A stretch of DNA of 64,000 nucleotides from Pseudomonadota bacterium (lineage in GTDB: Bacteria > Pseudomonadota > Alphaproteobacteria > Reyranellales > Reyranellaceae): positions 1 to 64,000 of the forward strand of contig JAFEBU010000011.1 in NCBI GenBank assembly GCA_018242505.1. Reading direction: 5' to 3'. Below, one piece after another: positions 14,713-23,231 of the stretch; the first letter of the stretch is position 1, and the number at the start of each line of letters is the position of its first letter. The position numbers and the translations under genes are program-made. The notes under the pieces were generated by a model, which had not been told where the DNA came from, made no database searches, and was given only the letters and a program-made list of their open reading frames with translations.

Positions 14713-15984
14713 GTGTCGAACCTGATAACGTATGGCGCGCCGACGCCCGACCTTTCTCGCCTGGATCGCTTCCTCGCCGTGCGCGCCCTGACCGAGCGGC
14801 TGGCGGCGCCGCTTTCGCCGGAAGACCAAACCGTGCAGTCGATGCCGGATGCCAGCCCCGCGAAGTGGCATCTCGCGCATACGACATGGTTCTTCGAGAC
14901 CTTTGTTCTGCGCACGCATTCGCCGAGCTACAGGGCCTTCGATCCGGCTTACGAATATCTCTTCAATTCCTATTACGAAGCGGTTGGCCCGCGGCATCCG
15001 CGGCCGCAACGGGGCATGATCACGCGACCGGGCGTGGAAGAGATTCTTGCCTATCGCCGTCAGGTGACCGAAGCGATGGTCGGCCTCATCGATCGCGGCA
15101 ACGACCAATGCGCGGCGCTTGTCGAACTTGGCCTTCATCACGAGCAGCAGCACCAGGAACTCCTGCTGATGGATATCAAGCATCTGCTGTCCCTCAATCC
15201 ACTGAAGCCCGTCTATGCGCCGCGGCGGGATGGCGGCGATGACGAAACTCCAGGCGGGCCGCTCAGTTGGGTCGAGTTCGACAGCGGGCTGACATCGATC
15301 GGCCATGACAGTAAGGACTTTGCCTTCGATAACGAAGGCCCTCGCCACAGAGTCTGGATCGAGCCGTTTACCCTCGCGACGCGCCTCGTGACCTGCGCCG
15401 AATATGCCGCCTTCATCGAGGAGGACGGCTACCGCCGTCCCGAATTCTGGCTCTCTGCGGGGTGGGACTGCGCGAGCCAGCGCGGATGGGAGGCCCCGCT
15501 CTACTGGCAGCGCGACGGCGGCCGCTGGAGCGTCTTCACCCTTGGCGGATTGCAGCCCTTACGCGATGACGAGCCGGTCTGCCATGTCAGTGGCTATGAA
15601 GCGGCGGCGTTCGCCAAGTGGGCAGGCAAGCGTCTGCCGCGCGAAAGCGAATGGGAGGTCGCGGCCGCAGACGTGCCGCTGACCGGAAATATGCTGGACA
15701 GCGGCCGGCTGCATCCAGCGCCGGCGAGCGGCCGCGGGCTTCGGCAGATGATCGGAGACGTTTGGGAATGGACGGCCAGCCCCTATGTCGCCTATCCGGG
15801 CTATCGCGAGCCGCCGGGGGCGATCGGCGAGTACAATGGCAAGTTCATGGCCAATCAAATGGTGTTGCGCGGTGGTTGCGCTGCGACGCCGGCCGACCAT
15901 ATCCGCACGACCTATCGCAACTTCTTCCCGCTGGACGCCCGCTGGATGTTTGGCGGCATCCGACTCGCGGAGGACCTTCGATGA
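14713..15984 (+). CDS. egtB: Ergothioneine synthase EgtB
   Basis: The GTG at 14713 with GGCGGAGG upstream gives 423 residues, the usual EgtB length. The N-terminal DinB-like half has the iron ligands: W-H-L-A-H near residue 53 and L-H-H-E-Q-Q-H-Q-E near residue 142. The C-terminal formylglycine-enzyme-like half (from about residue 200) ends in V-W-E-W-T-A-S, L-R-G-G and F-F-P-L-D-A-R-W-M-F-G-G-I-R. EgtB joins hercynine to a thiol donor (gamma-glutamylcysteine or cysteine) with oxygen, giving the sulfoxide on the way to ergothioneine. Its stop overlaps the egtD start (ATGA). Confidence 0.92.
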   Translation: MSNLITYGAPTPDLSRLDRFLAVRALTERLAAPLSPEDQTVQSMPDASPAKWHLAHTTWFFETFVLRTHSPSYRAFDPAYEYLFNSYYEAVGPRHPRPQRGMITRPGVEEILAYRRQVTEAMVGLIDRGNDQCAALVELGLHHEQQHQELLLMDIKHLLSLNPLKPVYAPRRDGGDDETPGGPLSWVEFDSGLTSIGHDSKDFAFDNEGPRHRVWIEPFTLATRLVTCAEYAAFIEEDGYRRPEFWLSAGWDCASQRGWEAPLYWQRDGGRWSVFTLGGLQPLRDDEPVCHVSGYEAAAFAKWAGKRLPRESEWEVAAADVPLTGNMLDSGRLHPAPASGRGLRQMIGDVWEWTASPYVAYPGYREPPGAIGEYNGKFMANQMVLRGGCAATPADHIRTTYRNFFPLDARWMFGGIRLAEDLR

Positions 15985-16943
15985 ATGGTGTCGTGCTTGA
16001 GCTCGATCATGCCCAGTCGGCTGATCGAGAACAATTTCAGCGTGCCGTGCTGGCCGGGCTGTCGCGCCGACCGCGGGCCATCCCCGCGAGATTTCTCTAC
16101 GATGCGCGCGGTTCGGCGCTGTTCGACGAGATCTGCAAGCTGCCCGAATATTACCTGACAGGCACGGAGACCGACATCCTGCGTGCCCACGCCGGCGAGA
16201 TCGCGTCCTTCGCAGGGCCGAACTGCGCGCTGATCGAGTTCGGCAGCGGCTCCAGCGTGAAGTCGCGTCTGCTGCTCGATGCCATGGACCTTGCGGTCTA
16301 TGCCCCGATCGACATCTCGCGCGAGCATCTCGACGGATCGATGGCGCGATTGCGACGCGACTATCCGTCGCTGGCGATCGAGCCGATCTGCGACGATTAC
16401 ATGGCGCTCGCCGACCTGCCGCCACTCCCGGCGTCGTCGCGACGCCTGGGCTTCTTTCCGGGCTCAAGCATTGGCAACCTGGAGCCGCACGAGGCGATCG
16501 CCTTTCTCGGCAAGGCGAAGCAGTTGCTGGGTCCTCGGGGGGCACTGGTGCTGGGCGCCGATCTGAAGAAGGACCCGGCACGCCTGCACGCCGCCTACAA
16601 CGACAGCGCCGGCGTCACGGCGGCGTTCACACTCAATCTGCTGCGGCGCATGAATCGCGAGCTCGGGGCCACTTTCGACCTCGACGCTTTCGCACACGAG
16701 GCCTTCTACAATCCGGTCGACGGACGGATCGAAATCTATTTTCGCAGTCTCGCCGAGCAGTCCGTCACAGTGGCCGGCCGGAGCTTCGCTTTTGTCGAGG
16801 GCGAGCGGGTCCATACCGAATATTCCTACAAGTATGACATTCCACAGTTGGAAACGCTGGGCAGGACGGCGGGCCTTCAAGTGACGCGAATCTGGACCGA
16901 TCCCGACCGGCTGTTCGCGGTTGTCTATTTGGCCTCAGCCTGA
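15981..16943 (+). CDS. egtD: Histidine N-alpha-methyltransferase EgtD
   Basis: This 320-residue SAM-dependent methyltransferase has the EgtD hallmarks: S-A-L-F-D-E-I-C-K-L-P-E-Y-Y-L-T near the N-terminus, the SAM loop I-E-F-G-S-G-S-S-V-K-S-R, L-G-F-F-P-G-S-S-I-G-N, and a C-terminal T-E-Y-S-Y-K-Y substrate segment. It trimethylates histidine to hercynine, the substrate EgtB needs. GGAGG lies upstream and the gene overlaps egtB by 4 bases, so the pair is translationally coupled. No egtA, egtC or egtE homologue is visible nearby, as in many proteobacteria. Confidence 0.93.
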   Translation: MNGVVLELDHAQSADREQFQRAVLAGLSRRPRAIPARFLYDARGSALFDEICKLPEYYLTGTETDILRAHAGEIASFAGPNCALIEFGSGSSVKSRLLLDAMDLAVYAPIDISREHLDGSMARLRRDYPSLAIEPICDDYMALADLPPLPASSRRLGFFPGSSIGNLEPHEAIAFLGKAKQLLGPRGALVLGADLKKDPARLHAAYNDSAGVTAAFTLNLLRRMNRELGATFDLDAFAHEAFYNPVDGRIEIYFRSLAEQSVTVAGRSFAFVEGERVHTEYSYKYDIPQLETLGRTAGLQVTRIWTDPDRLFAVVYLASA

Positions 16944-16978
16944 TTCCCGGCTTCAGCCTGATTCCCAAGCGCAGTTAG

Positions 16979-17006
16979 CCCGCCCTCAAGTTTCCTCGAG
17001 GGCGGG
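16979..17006 (+). terminator. GC-rich hairpin after egtD
   Basis: CCCGCCCTC (16979-16987) pairs perfectly with GAGGGCGGG (16998-17006) around a 10-base loop, 36 bases after the egtD stop. The T run is absent, so it may be a weak or Rho-assisted terminator. Just before it, CAGCCTGATTCCC occurs twice (16936-16948 and 16954-16966), an 18-base tandem repeat that overlaps the stop codon. Confidence 0.45.
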
Positions 17007-17108
17007 CGGTAACGGCCAGGCGGGGAGGGTGGCATCGCTGAGCGGGGGGCAGGAGCGATACCGAAGACCCGACCGCATCGATCCAACGCCCCCGTCTCGG
17101 AAAAGGTT

Positions 17109-17140
17109 GCAGAACCAGCCGGCGGAAAGTTCGGTTCTGC
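17109..17140. repeat. Inverted repeat GCAGAACC / GGTTCTGC
   Basis: GCAGAACC (17109-17116) and GGTTCTGC (17133-17140) form perfect 8-base arms around 16 bases. It lies in the 253-base gap between egtD and the convergent ferritin-like gene. It could be a terminator stem for the minus-strand operon or a binding site; no T run supports termination. Confidence 0.35.
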
Positions 17141-17196
17141 CGCTTGAGAGTGGAAAGTCACATTAAGTTTTGTTTAGAGTGGCTTATGAGGCGATC

Positions 17197-17688
17197 TTAA
17201 GCTTTCTCCAAAGCAACGCGCGCCCGCTCGATATTGACCTCGTGAGCTTGAAGCATCTCCTGCAGATCGCGATGCAAGACGTCATCGCGCACTTTGGGCA
17301 GCATCTCGCCGAGCTTGCGCACGACCCAGGCTTGGCCCCGATTGAGAAAGGCGATGCGCTCACGCATGTCCTGGATGGCCAGCGCTTTCTCCTGGAAAGC
17401 ACCGACCTTGGCCGAAGCCGGTGCGCCCAGCGTCTTGAGCTGCCGCAACAGCATGGCGCACCACTTGGCCTCGTCATGATGGACGTCGCGCAGCAGGTCC
17501 CCGAACGGCGTATCCGCGGCCGCTTGGGCGCTGCGCAGCGCCACGCCGGTACCCGCACGCTCCGCTTCCAGCAGCTCGTTCAAAAACGCCGCGATCTCTT
17601 CGCGGCTGGCGAAGCCCATATAGGCATCGTCCGCTTCGTGCGCGAGGCAGGCGGGCGAGCTTGGCGCATTTTCGGGTTTGTCGGTCAT
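17197..17688 (-). CDS. Ferritin-like helical protein (DUF6306-like)
   Basis: This 163-residue, mostly alpha-helical protein has possible carboxylate/His metal ligands spaced as in ferritin-like bundles: L-N-E-L-L-E-A-E-R-A-G (about residues 34-44), D-V-H-H-D-E-A-K-W-C (about 67-76), and a helix near the C-terminus with Q-A-H-E-V-N-I-E. It resembles the DUF6306 family as I remember it, whose role is unknown. Its ATG overlaps the amidohydrolase stop (ATGA), so it is the last gene of a coupled three-gene operon. Confidence 0.6.
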   Translation of the reverse strand: MTDKPENAPSSPACLAHEADDAYMGFASREEIAAFLNELLEAERAGTGVALRSAQAAADTPFGDLLRDVHHDEAKWCAMLLRQLKTLGAPASAKVGAFQEKALAIQDMRERIAFLNRGQAWVVRKLGEMLPKVRDDVLHRDLQEMLQAHEVNIERARVALEKA

Positions 17689-18812
17689 GACGGATGCCAC
17701 CAGCGGCCCGCCAGCACGACGCCGGCCGACACCAGCCGCTTGTCTCCTATCATGCGCTCGCCGATCGAATCGGCATAGTCGAACGTTCCGCTCTTCGGGT
17801 CGATCACGGTCGCCTCGCCGACGTTGCCGACCTTGAGCGTGCCGAGATCGAGACGGCCAATCGCTGCGGCCGGATTGGAGGTGCCGAGCTTGATCACTGT
17901 CGGCAGATCGACGCCGAGGCACAGGAACTTCGACATGGTGGTCAGGAGATCGAAGGCCGGTCCGTCAATCGAGAGCGTATGCACGTCGGAGGAGATCACG
18001 TCGGGCAGGAAGCCCGCAGCCAACATGCCGCGCGTGGTATCGAAGCCGAACGAGCCGCTGCCATGGCCGATGTCGAAGATGACGCCGCGCTGGCGCGCCG
18101 CCAGGATCTCGTCGCGCACCTTGCCGTCCGCATGTACCGGTGCGTTGGGAAACGGGCGGAAACAATGGGTGAGGATGTCGCCCTTGCGCAGTCGGCTCAC
18201 CACTTCGTGCCGCGCAGGAGGTGGCGCGTCGAGATGCGCCATCACCGGCAGGCCCGTCTCCTCGGCGACGTCGAGGGTGATATCGAGTGGCATGATTCCC
18301 GAATCGCCGCTTGCCGACTTGCCGACGCGCACCTTGATGCCCAGCACCAGATCCTTGTGCTCGCGCGCTACGCGCACCGCTTCGCGTGGATCGAGCAGAC
18401 GCATGTCGGAGCTTTCGCCCACCATCACCGTCCTGGAAAAGCCGAAGATGCCGGGGAAGGAGACGTTGAGATAGGGCAGGATGCGCACCGGGGATCGCTC
18501 GATCACGTGGCGGCGGAAGCCGTGGAAGTTTCCCGGGCCGGCACTGCCGGCATCGATGAAGGTCGTGACGCCGCCCGTGCGGGCCAGCAGTTCGGCCTCG
18601 ACGCCGAGCGAGGTGCCGCCCCAGTAGACGTGCGTGTGCAGGTCGATCAGGCCGGGGCAGACGATCTTCCCTGCAACGTCGCGGACATCCCTGCCTGCGA
18701 GTCCGTCGCCGATCGCCGTGACCTTGCCGCCGGCGAAGGCGACATCGGCCACCTTGTCGAGCCCCTGCGACGGATCGACGACACGGCCGCCCTTCAACAC
18801 CAGATCATTCAT
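17685..18812 (-). CDS. Amidohydrolase/deacetylase-family metallohydrolase
   Basis: This 375-residue TIM-barrel hydrolase has a binuclear metal centre: H-T-H in D-L-H-T-H-V-Y (near residue 60), a candidate carboxylated Lys in L-G-I-K-V-R-V-G-K, M-A-H-L-D-A-P-P, T-H-C-F, and the catalytic Asp in S-S-D-V-H-T. It begins N-D-L-V-L-K-G-G-R-V-V-D-P, typical of dihydroorotase-like proteins. Members annotated as amidohydrolase/deacetylase have mostly unknown substrates. The start at 18812 overlaps the AlkX-like gene (ATGA). The longer frame to 18887 lies inside that gene and is rejected. Confidence 0.82.
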   Translation of the reverse strand: MNDLVLKGGRVVDPSQGLDKVADVAFAGGKVTAIGDGLAGRDVRDVAGKIVCPGLIDLHTHVYWGGTSLGVEAELLARTGGVTTFIDAGSAGPGNFHGFRRHVIERSPVRILPYLNVSFPGIFGFSRTVMVGESSDMRLLDPREAVRVAREHKDLVLGIKVRVGKSASGDSGIMPLDITLDVAEETGLPVMAHLDAPPPARHEVVSRLRKGDILTHCFRPFPNAPVHADGKVRDEILAARQRGVIFDIGHGSGSFGFDTTRGMLAAGFLPDVISSDVHTLSIDGPAFDLLTTMSKFLCLGVDLPTVIKLGTSNPAAAIGRLDLGTLKVGNVGEATVIDPKSGTFDYADSIGERMIGDKRLVSAGVVLAGRWWHPS

Positions 18813-20026
18813 CTTTTCCTCTGTCCTCTCAGCGCCGAGGCGAGGGAGCCGGCCCTCGGGAGCGAAACATCTTCGAGGCCCAGCCAATGTGCCATCAAGC
18901 GCAGTTCCTCGCGCAGCGGAACGGCAACCTGTCGCGGGTCGGCGCCCGGCTCGAGATGCGCAGCATGGACCACCAGCCGACCATCGGCGCGATCCGCCTT
19001 GAGATCGACCCGCGCCACCAGGCGGTCGTCCAGCAGGAACGGCAGCACGTAGTAGCCATGCTTGCGCTTGGCCAACGGCGTGTAGATCTCGATGCGATAG
19101 AAGAAGTCGAACAGGCGGTGCGTGCGCGCACGCTCCCAGATCAGGGGATCGAACGGTGCAAGCAGTGCCCGCGCCTCGATGCGGCGCGGCTGGCGGGCGG
19201 TGGGATCGAGATAGGCGGGCCTGGTCCAGCCCTCGACCTCGGCCGGCACGAGGTCGCCCGCTTCGACCAGTTCGGCGAGGCGGGCCTTGGTGTCGGCAAC
19301 GCCGAGTCGGAAATAGTCACGCAGGTCGGTCTCGGTGGCGACACCCAACGCCCGCGCCGACATCCGCAACAGCTCGCGTTGTGCATCTTCCGCCGATGGC
19401 GTCGGCAGGCCGAGCACGTCCGCCGGCAGCACCCGTTCGGTCAGGTCGTAGACGCGCTCGAAGGCGCCGCGGCGCGTGGCGGTCGTGACCTCGCCGGCGA
19501 AGAATAGCCATTCCATGGCGTACTTGGCATCACTCCAGCCCCACCACGGTCCTCTCTTGCGTGTGCCGTTCTCGAGGTCCGAGGCGGCAAGCGGTCCGCG
19601 ATCCTTGAGCTGGCGGCGCACCTCTTCGATGAACCGGGCCTTCTGGCGCGCGAACAGGAGCAGCTTGCCTTTGCCGCCGGTCGCCTCGCGCATCCGCTGC
19701 ATCTTCCAGCGCCACAGCGGGTGCGCGGCCAGCGGCAACAGCGATGCTTCGTGCGCCCAGAACTCGAACAGCTGGCGTTGGCTCTTGCGGCCCCAGGCGC
19801 CGCGGTCGAGATGGCTGGCATCGTAGTTGCCGAGCCGCGAAAACAGCGGCAGGTAGTGTGCCCTGGCGAGCACGTTGACGGAGTCGATCTGTAAAAGCCC
19901 AAGCCGATCGACCGTACGCTTCACGTGGCCGGCATTCGTCCTTCCTTCTGGACGGGAGTTTCCGAATCCCTGGGCCGCCAGGGCAATGCGTCGTGCGCGC
20001 GCAGCGGACAGTCTTTCAGGCTTCAT
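18809..20026 (-). CDS. AlkX/YcaQ-type DNA glycosylase (winged-helix, HTH_42)
   Basis: This 405-residue protein matches the YcaQ (AlkX) family: S-A-A-R-A-R-R-I-A-L-A-A-Q-G-F at the start, then L-G-L-L-Q-I-D-S-V-N-V-L-A-R-A-H. The last segment holds the catalytic Q-x-D motif (Gln46, Asp48), followed by tandem winged helices. Family members excise bulky N-alkylated bases and unhook interstrand crosslinks. The C-terminus is less conserved and rich in Arg. It is the first gene of an operon with the amidohydrolase and ferritin-like genes (4-base overlaps), a combination I do not know from elsewhere. Confidence 0.85.
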   Translation of the reverse strand: MKPERLSAARARRIALAAQGFGNSRPEGRTNAGHVKRTVDRLGLLQIDSVNVLARAHYLPLFSRLGNYDASHLDRGAWGRKSQRQLFEFWAHEASLLPLAAHPLWRWKMQRMREATGGKGKLLLFARQKARFIEEVRRQLKDRGPLAASDLENGTRKRGPWWGWSDAKYAMEWLFFAGEVTTATRRGAFERVYDLTERVLPADVLGLPTPSAEDAQRELLRMSARALGVATETDLRDYFRLGVADTKARLAELVEAGDLVPAEVEGWTRPAYLDPTARQPRRIEARALLAPFDPLIWERARTHRLFDFFYRIEIYTPLAKRKHGYYVLPFLLDDRLVARVDLKADRADGRLVVHAAHLEPGADPRQVAVPLREELRLMAHWLGLEDVSLPRAGSLASALRGQRKR

Positions 20027-20115
20027 TCGGATCTTCAGGGTACCGCAACGGATTGTGGATTTATCATGCTGTCCGTCGTGGTGCGAGAGGACCGGCTTGT
20101 CAGGTGAATGGCAGC

Positions 20116-21537
20116 TTATTGAATGGCGCGCGCCAGAGCCTTTACCTGGAACGAGGCCTGTTCTTCCGCGATGTTGGTGAAGCCGAGCAATAGACCGCGA
20201 TCGCGTGTTCGGCTGAGATAGTGGCTGGACAGAGCGGCTGGGGCGAGACCGCGGATTTCGGCTCGGCGCGCCAATACGATGTCGCTGTCGGCGGCGTCGG
20301 GAAAGCGGGCGAGCAGGTGCATGCCGCCGGGTTGGACCGTCATTTCCATCCGGTTTCCAAACACGCCGCGGAGGGCAGAGGCGAGCGCATTCCGTCTTGC
20401 CGCGTAGAGTGCACGCATGCGCTTGAGGTGCCGGCCGAAATGCCCCTGGGAAAGAAAATCGGCGATCACCATCTGTCCCAGGATCGGTTCGCCGTGGGAA
20501 TCTCCCTGCTTGGCATGGATAGCCTGTCCAAGCAGCGCATCAGGGACGACCAGATAGCCGAGACGAAGACCTGGGAAGAGCGTCTTGCTGAAGCTGCCTG
20601 CATAGATCACGCGATCGGCGACATCGAGACTCTTCAACGCCGGAAGCTTGCGTCCGATGTAGTGAAACTCGCCATCATAGTCATCCTCTACGATCCATGC
20701 GCTCGTGTCGGTCGCCCAGGCGAGAAGCTGCTGTCGACGCGCAAGCGACAGGGCGACGCCAAGGGGGCTCTGATGCGCCGGCGTCACGACGGCGAGCCGA
20801 GCGCGCGGCGCCCTCCTCCGGGCGAACGCCACGTCCATCCCTTGATCGTCGACGGGAACAGGCAGGAGATCGGCAGAGGCTGCTTCCAGAGTCCGCCGCG
20901 CCAGAAAGTAGCCGGGCTCTTCGAACCAGACGTCGTCTCCCGACCGGAGAAGCAGTCGGGCGATCAGGCGCAGCCCGGCCTGGTAGCCGCCGGTGACGAT
21001 CACCTGCTCGGCTCGGCATGAAACGCCCCGGGAAATGGCCAGGTAGGCCGCAACTGCCTCACGCAGGTCCGGCAAGCCTTGTGGATCCGGGTAGGCAAGG
21101 GCGGCGCCGCCGAGCCGCTTGGCGGCGCGGGCCGTCAACCGCGACCAGAGCGCGCGGGGAAACAAGTCGAGCGCTGGCAGGCCCATCTGGAAGGGGCGCG
21201 GCTCGATCGGTGAATTCTCCAGGCGCGGTCGCACTCTGTGCCGCGAGGGGCGACGCGTCGAAGCATTGAGCGGCAGTGCTGGCGAGACGACCGTTCCGGC
21301 CGGACCACGCGTGAGGACATAGCCCTCGCCGGCGAGCCACGCATAGCTCGTATCCACCGTGCCGCGTGCGACACCGAACTCGCTGGCCAAGGTGCGGGCA
21401 GACGGCAGTCGTTCGCCAGGCATCAAATGGCGTTTGGCGATCGCTGTCCGGATGCGCCGATAGAGCTGTTCGTGCAGCGGCAGTGACGATCGCGCGAGCG
21501 GGGTGGCGGCAAGCTTCGCCGACGGGATCCGGGGCAT
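20116..21537 (-). CDS. MocR/PdxR-type regulator (GntR HTH plus aminotransferase fold)
   Basis: This 473-residue protein has a GntR winged helix (about residues 15-85: L-H-E-Q-L-Y-R-R-I-R-T-A-I, then L-P-S-A-R-T-L-A-S-E-F-G-V-A-R-G-T-V). A fold-type I aminotransferase domain follows, with the PLP Lys at 318 (G-S-F-S-K-T-L-F-P-G-L-R-L-G-Y) and D-D-Y-D-G-E-F. MocR proteins sense PLP or amino compounds and usually control the divergent gene. Here that is an AhpD-like/GNAT/azoreductase operon, with a palindrome in the 83-base gap. The DNA region has no ribosome site stronger than average. Confidence 0.88.
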   Translation of the reverse strand: MPRIPSAKLAATPLARSSLPLHEQLYRRIRTAIAKRHLMPGERLPSARTLASEFGVARGTVDTSYAWLAGEGYVLTRGPAGTVVSPALPLNASTRRPSRHRVRPRLENSPIEPRPFQMGLPALDLFPRALWSRLTARAAKRLGGAALAYPDPQGLPDLREAVAAYLAISRGVSCRAEQVIVTGGYQAGLRLIARLLLRSGDDVWFEEPGYFLARRTLEAASADLLPVPVDDQGMDVAFARRRAPRARLAVVTPAHQSPLGVALSLARRQQLLAWATDTSAWIVEDDYDGEFHYIGRKLPALKSLDVADRVIYAGSFSKTLFPGLRLGYLVVPDALLGQAIHAKQGDSHGEPILGQMVIADFLSQGHFGRHLKRMRALYAARRNALASALRGVFGNRMEMTVQPGGMHLLARFPDAADSDIVLARRAEIRGLAPAALSSHYLSRTRDRGLLLGFTNIAEEQASFQVKALARAIQ

Positions 21538-21560
21538 GGCCTAGCAATTTTCTCAATTCT

Positions 21561-21580
21561 TGGCCCATTCATATGGGCCA
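21561..21580. promoter_or_regulatory. Palindromic operator in the MocR intergenic region
   Basis: TGGCCCAT (21561-21568) and ATGGGCCA (21573-21580) are perfect inverted arms around TCAT. It lies 24 bases upstream of the regulator start and 40 bases upstream of the AhpD-like start, where a MocR regulator would act on both genes. A second partial half site (GCCAT) occurs at 21588-21592. Confidence 0.5.
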
Positions 21581-21620
21581 TCAGGATGCCATGTAACGGG
21601 CGTCAACTGCAGGAGCAAGG

Positions 21621-22091
21621 ATGTCCAAACGCCTGTCGATTCCCCACGCTGCCCCCGAGGGATATGCGGCGCTTCGCGCCGTCGAAGCCTATATCCAGCA
21701 AAGCGGCCTGCCACCCTTGCTGGTCGACCTCGTGAAGATGCGCGGGTCGCAGATCAACGGCTGCGCCTACTGCCTCGACATGCACAGCAAGGATGCCCGC
21801 AAGCAAGGCGAGACGGAGCAGCGGCTCTATCTCCTCGACGCCTGGCGGGAATCACCGCTCTACACGCCGGCCGAAAGGGCGGCGTTGACCTGGACGGAGG
21901 CGGTGACGATGGTTGCCGAGACGCGCGCGCCGGATGCCGACTACGAGCTCTTGACGAAGCATTTCACCGACAAGGAGATCGCCGACCTCACGATCCTGGT
22001 CGGCATGATCAATCTCTGGAACCGGATTGCGATCGGCATGCGTGCCGAGCATCCCGTTGCCAAAGTGGAGGCGGTCCGTGAGCGGGTTTGA
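21621..22091 (+). CDS. AhpD-like carboxymuconolactone decarboxylase-family protein
   Basis: This 156-residue protein has the AhpD-like core G-S-Q-I-N-G-C-A-Y-C-L-D-M-H with redox Cys48 and Cys51 and His55. The motif L-L-V-D-L-V-K-M-R precedes it. Such proteins act as peroxidase partners or disulfide reductants rather than as decarboxylases. It is first in an operon with a GNAT gene (14-base overlap) and an azoreductase-like gene and lies divergent from a MocR regulator, an arrangement common in proteobacteria. GGAG precedes the start. Confidence 0.88.
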   Translation: MSKRLSIPHAAPEGYAALRAVEAYIQQSGLPPLLVDLVKMRGSQINGCAYCLDMHSKDARKQGETEQRLYLLDAWRESPLYTPAERAALTWTEAVTMVAETRAPDADYELLTKHFTDKEIADLTILVGMINLWNRIAIGMRAEHPVAKVEAVRERV

Positions 22092-22512
22092 GCTGCGTCA
22101 TGCCGATACCGATGCCGACATCGAGGCCTGCTTTGCGCTGATGCGCCAGCTGAGGCCGCACCTCGCCGACAGTGCAGAACTCCTGGCGCGTGTGCGACGC
22201 CAGGAGAAGGAGAGCTATCGATTGCTCGTCGCCTGGCGCGACGGGCAGCCGGCGGGCGCCGCGGGTTATCGCCTGCAGGAAAACCTGATCCGGGGCTGCT
22301 TTGTGTACGTCGACGATCTCGTCGTGCTCGAGGGCGAGCGGCGGAGCGGCATTGGCGCCAGGCTCCTGGACGAGGTGGCCCGACTCGCCAAGAGCGCCGG
22401 ATACAACTGGCTCACGCTCGATACCGCTCTCGACAATGCACTCGGCCAAAGATTCTATTTCCGGTGGGGACTGCTCTCGACCGCGTTGCATTTCGGGAAG
22501 CCTTTGGCATGA
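22078..22512 (+). CDS. GNAT family N-acetyltransferase
   Basis: The GTG at 22078, with GGAGG 5 bases upstream, gives 144 residues. The GNAT fold is clear: F-V-Y-V-D-D-L-V-V-L-E (strand 4), then the acetyl-CoA loop R-R-S-G-I-G-A-R-L-L, then L-D-T-A-L-D-N-A-L-G-Q-R-F-Y. The last motif fits amine acetyltransferases. It overlaps the AhpD-like gene by 14 bases and the flavoprotein gene by 4, so the three are translated as a unit. Substrate unknown. Confidence 0.85.
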   Translation: MSGFELRHADTDADIEACFALMRQLRPHLADSAELLARVRRQEKESYRLLVAWRDGQPAGAAGYRLQENLIRGCFVYVDDLVVLEGERRSGIGARLLDEVARLAKSAGYNWLTLDTALDNALGQRFYFRWGLLSTALHFGKPLA

Positions 22513-23147
22513 AACCCTTGCTGCTGGTCGAGGCGAGCCCGCGTTTCGGCCGTTCGCTGAGTCGGGCTGCCGGTGAACGGGTTGTTCAAAGGTTGAAGAT
22601 GCGCGAACCGGGACTGCCCATCCTTCGCAGGGATCTTGCCGCTACGGCGCCGCCGCTGGTCGACGAGGCTTTTACCGAAGCCATGTATGTTCCGGCAGCC
22701 CGGCAGGATGAAATGCAGCGGAAAGCGTTGTCGGCATCGGAATCGATGATCGCCGAACTGGAAGAGTCCGGTGCCCTGGTCATCAGCACGCCGATGCACA
22801 ATTTCACGGTACCCGCCGTGCTGAAGGCATGGATCGATCAGGTTCTTCGCTTCGACCGTACCTTTCGTCGGACACCGCAGGGGAAGGTGGGGCTGCTCGC
22901 CGATCGGCCGACCCATGTTGTGGTTGCTACCGGTGGGTTCATAACGGGAGCGCGCGCGAGGCAGCCCGACTTCCTGACTCCTTATCTACAGGCGGTGCTG
23001 GCAACGCTGGGGATTCGAACAGTCCGATTTCTCCATCTGGAGGCATTTCCGGGCCGTTCGGATCGGTCGATAGATGCCGTGATCCAACCTTGGCTGGACC
23101 GACATCTGCCGGTCCCGTGCTCTATGGCCGGAGCACTGTCATCCTGA
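22509..23147 (+). CDS. FMN-dependent NADH-azoreductase/quinone reductase family
   Basis: This 212-residue flavodoxin-fold protein has the AzoR features: an N-terminal strand and phosphate loop E-A-S-P-R-F-G-R-S-L-S, then P-M-H-N-F-T-V-P-A-V-L-K-A-W-I-D-Q-V-L-R, then A-T-G-G-F. Such enzymes reduce quinones, azo and nitro compounds with NADH and FMN. The start overlaps the GNAT stop (ATGA). With the AhpD-like protein it suggests a small redox-defence operon under the MocR regulator. The C-terminus (about the last 30 residues) is less conserved. Confidence 0.82.
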   Translation: MKPLLLVEASPRFGRSLSRAAGERVVQRLKMREPGLPILRRDLAATAPPLVDEAFTEAMYVPAARQDEMQRKALSASESMIAELEESGALVISTPMHNFTVPAVLKAWIDQVLRFDRTFRRTPQGKVGLLADRPTHVVVATGGFITGARARQPDFLTPYLQAVLATLGIRTVRFLHLEAFPGRSDRSIDAVIQPWLDRHLPVPCSMAGALSS

Positions 23148-23231
23148 TTCGACCAGTATGGACGGCTGCATGCCGCGCTTCGAGCCTGCGGGCTTCCAGG
23201 CCAACGATGACCCGGCGCCGAGGCTCGTCGT

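Noticed and set aside
14609..14887. Extension of the ATP-grasp-like frame across the egtB promoter
   Set aside because: The added 93 residues are Arg/Ala-rich and overlap the egtB N-terminus. The GTG at 14608 has a good ribosome site.
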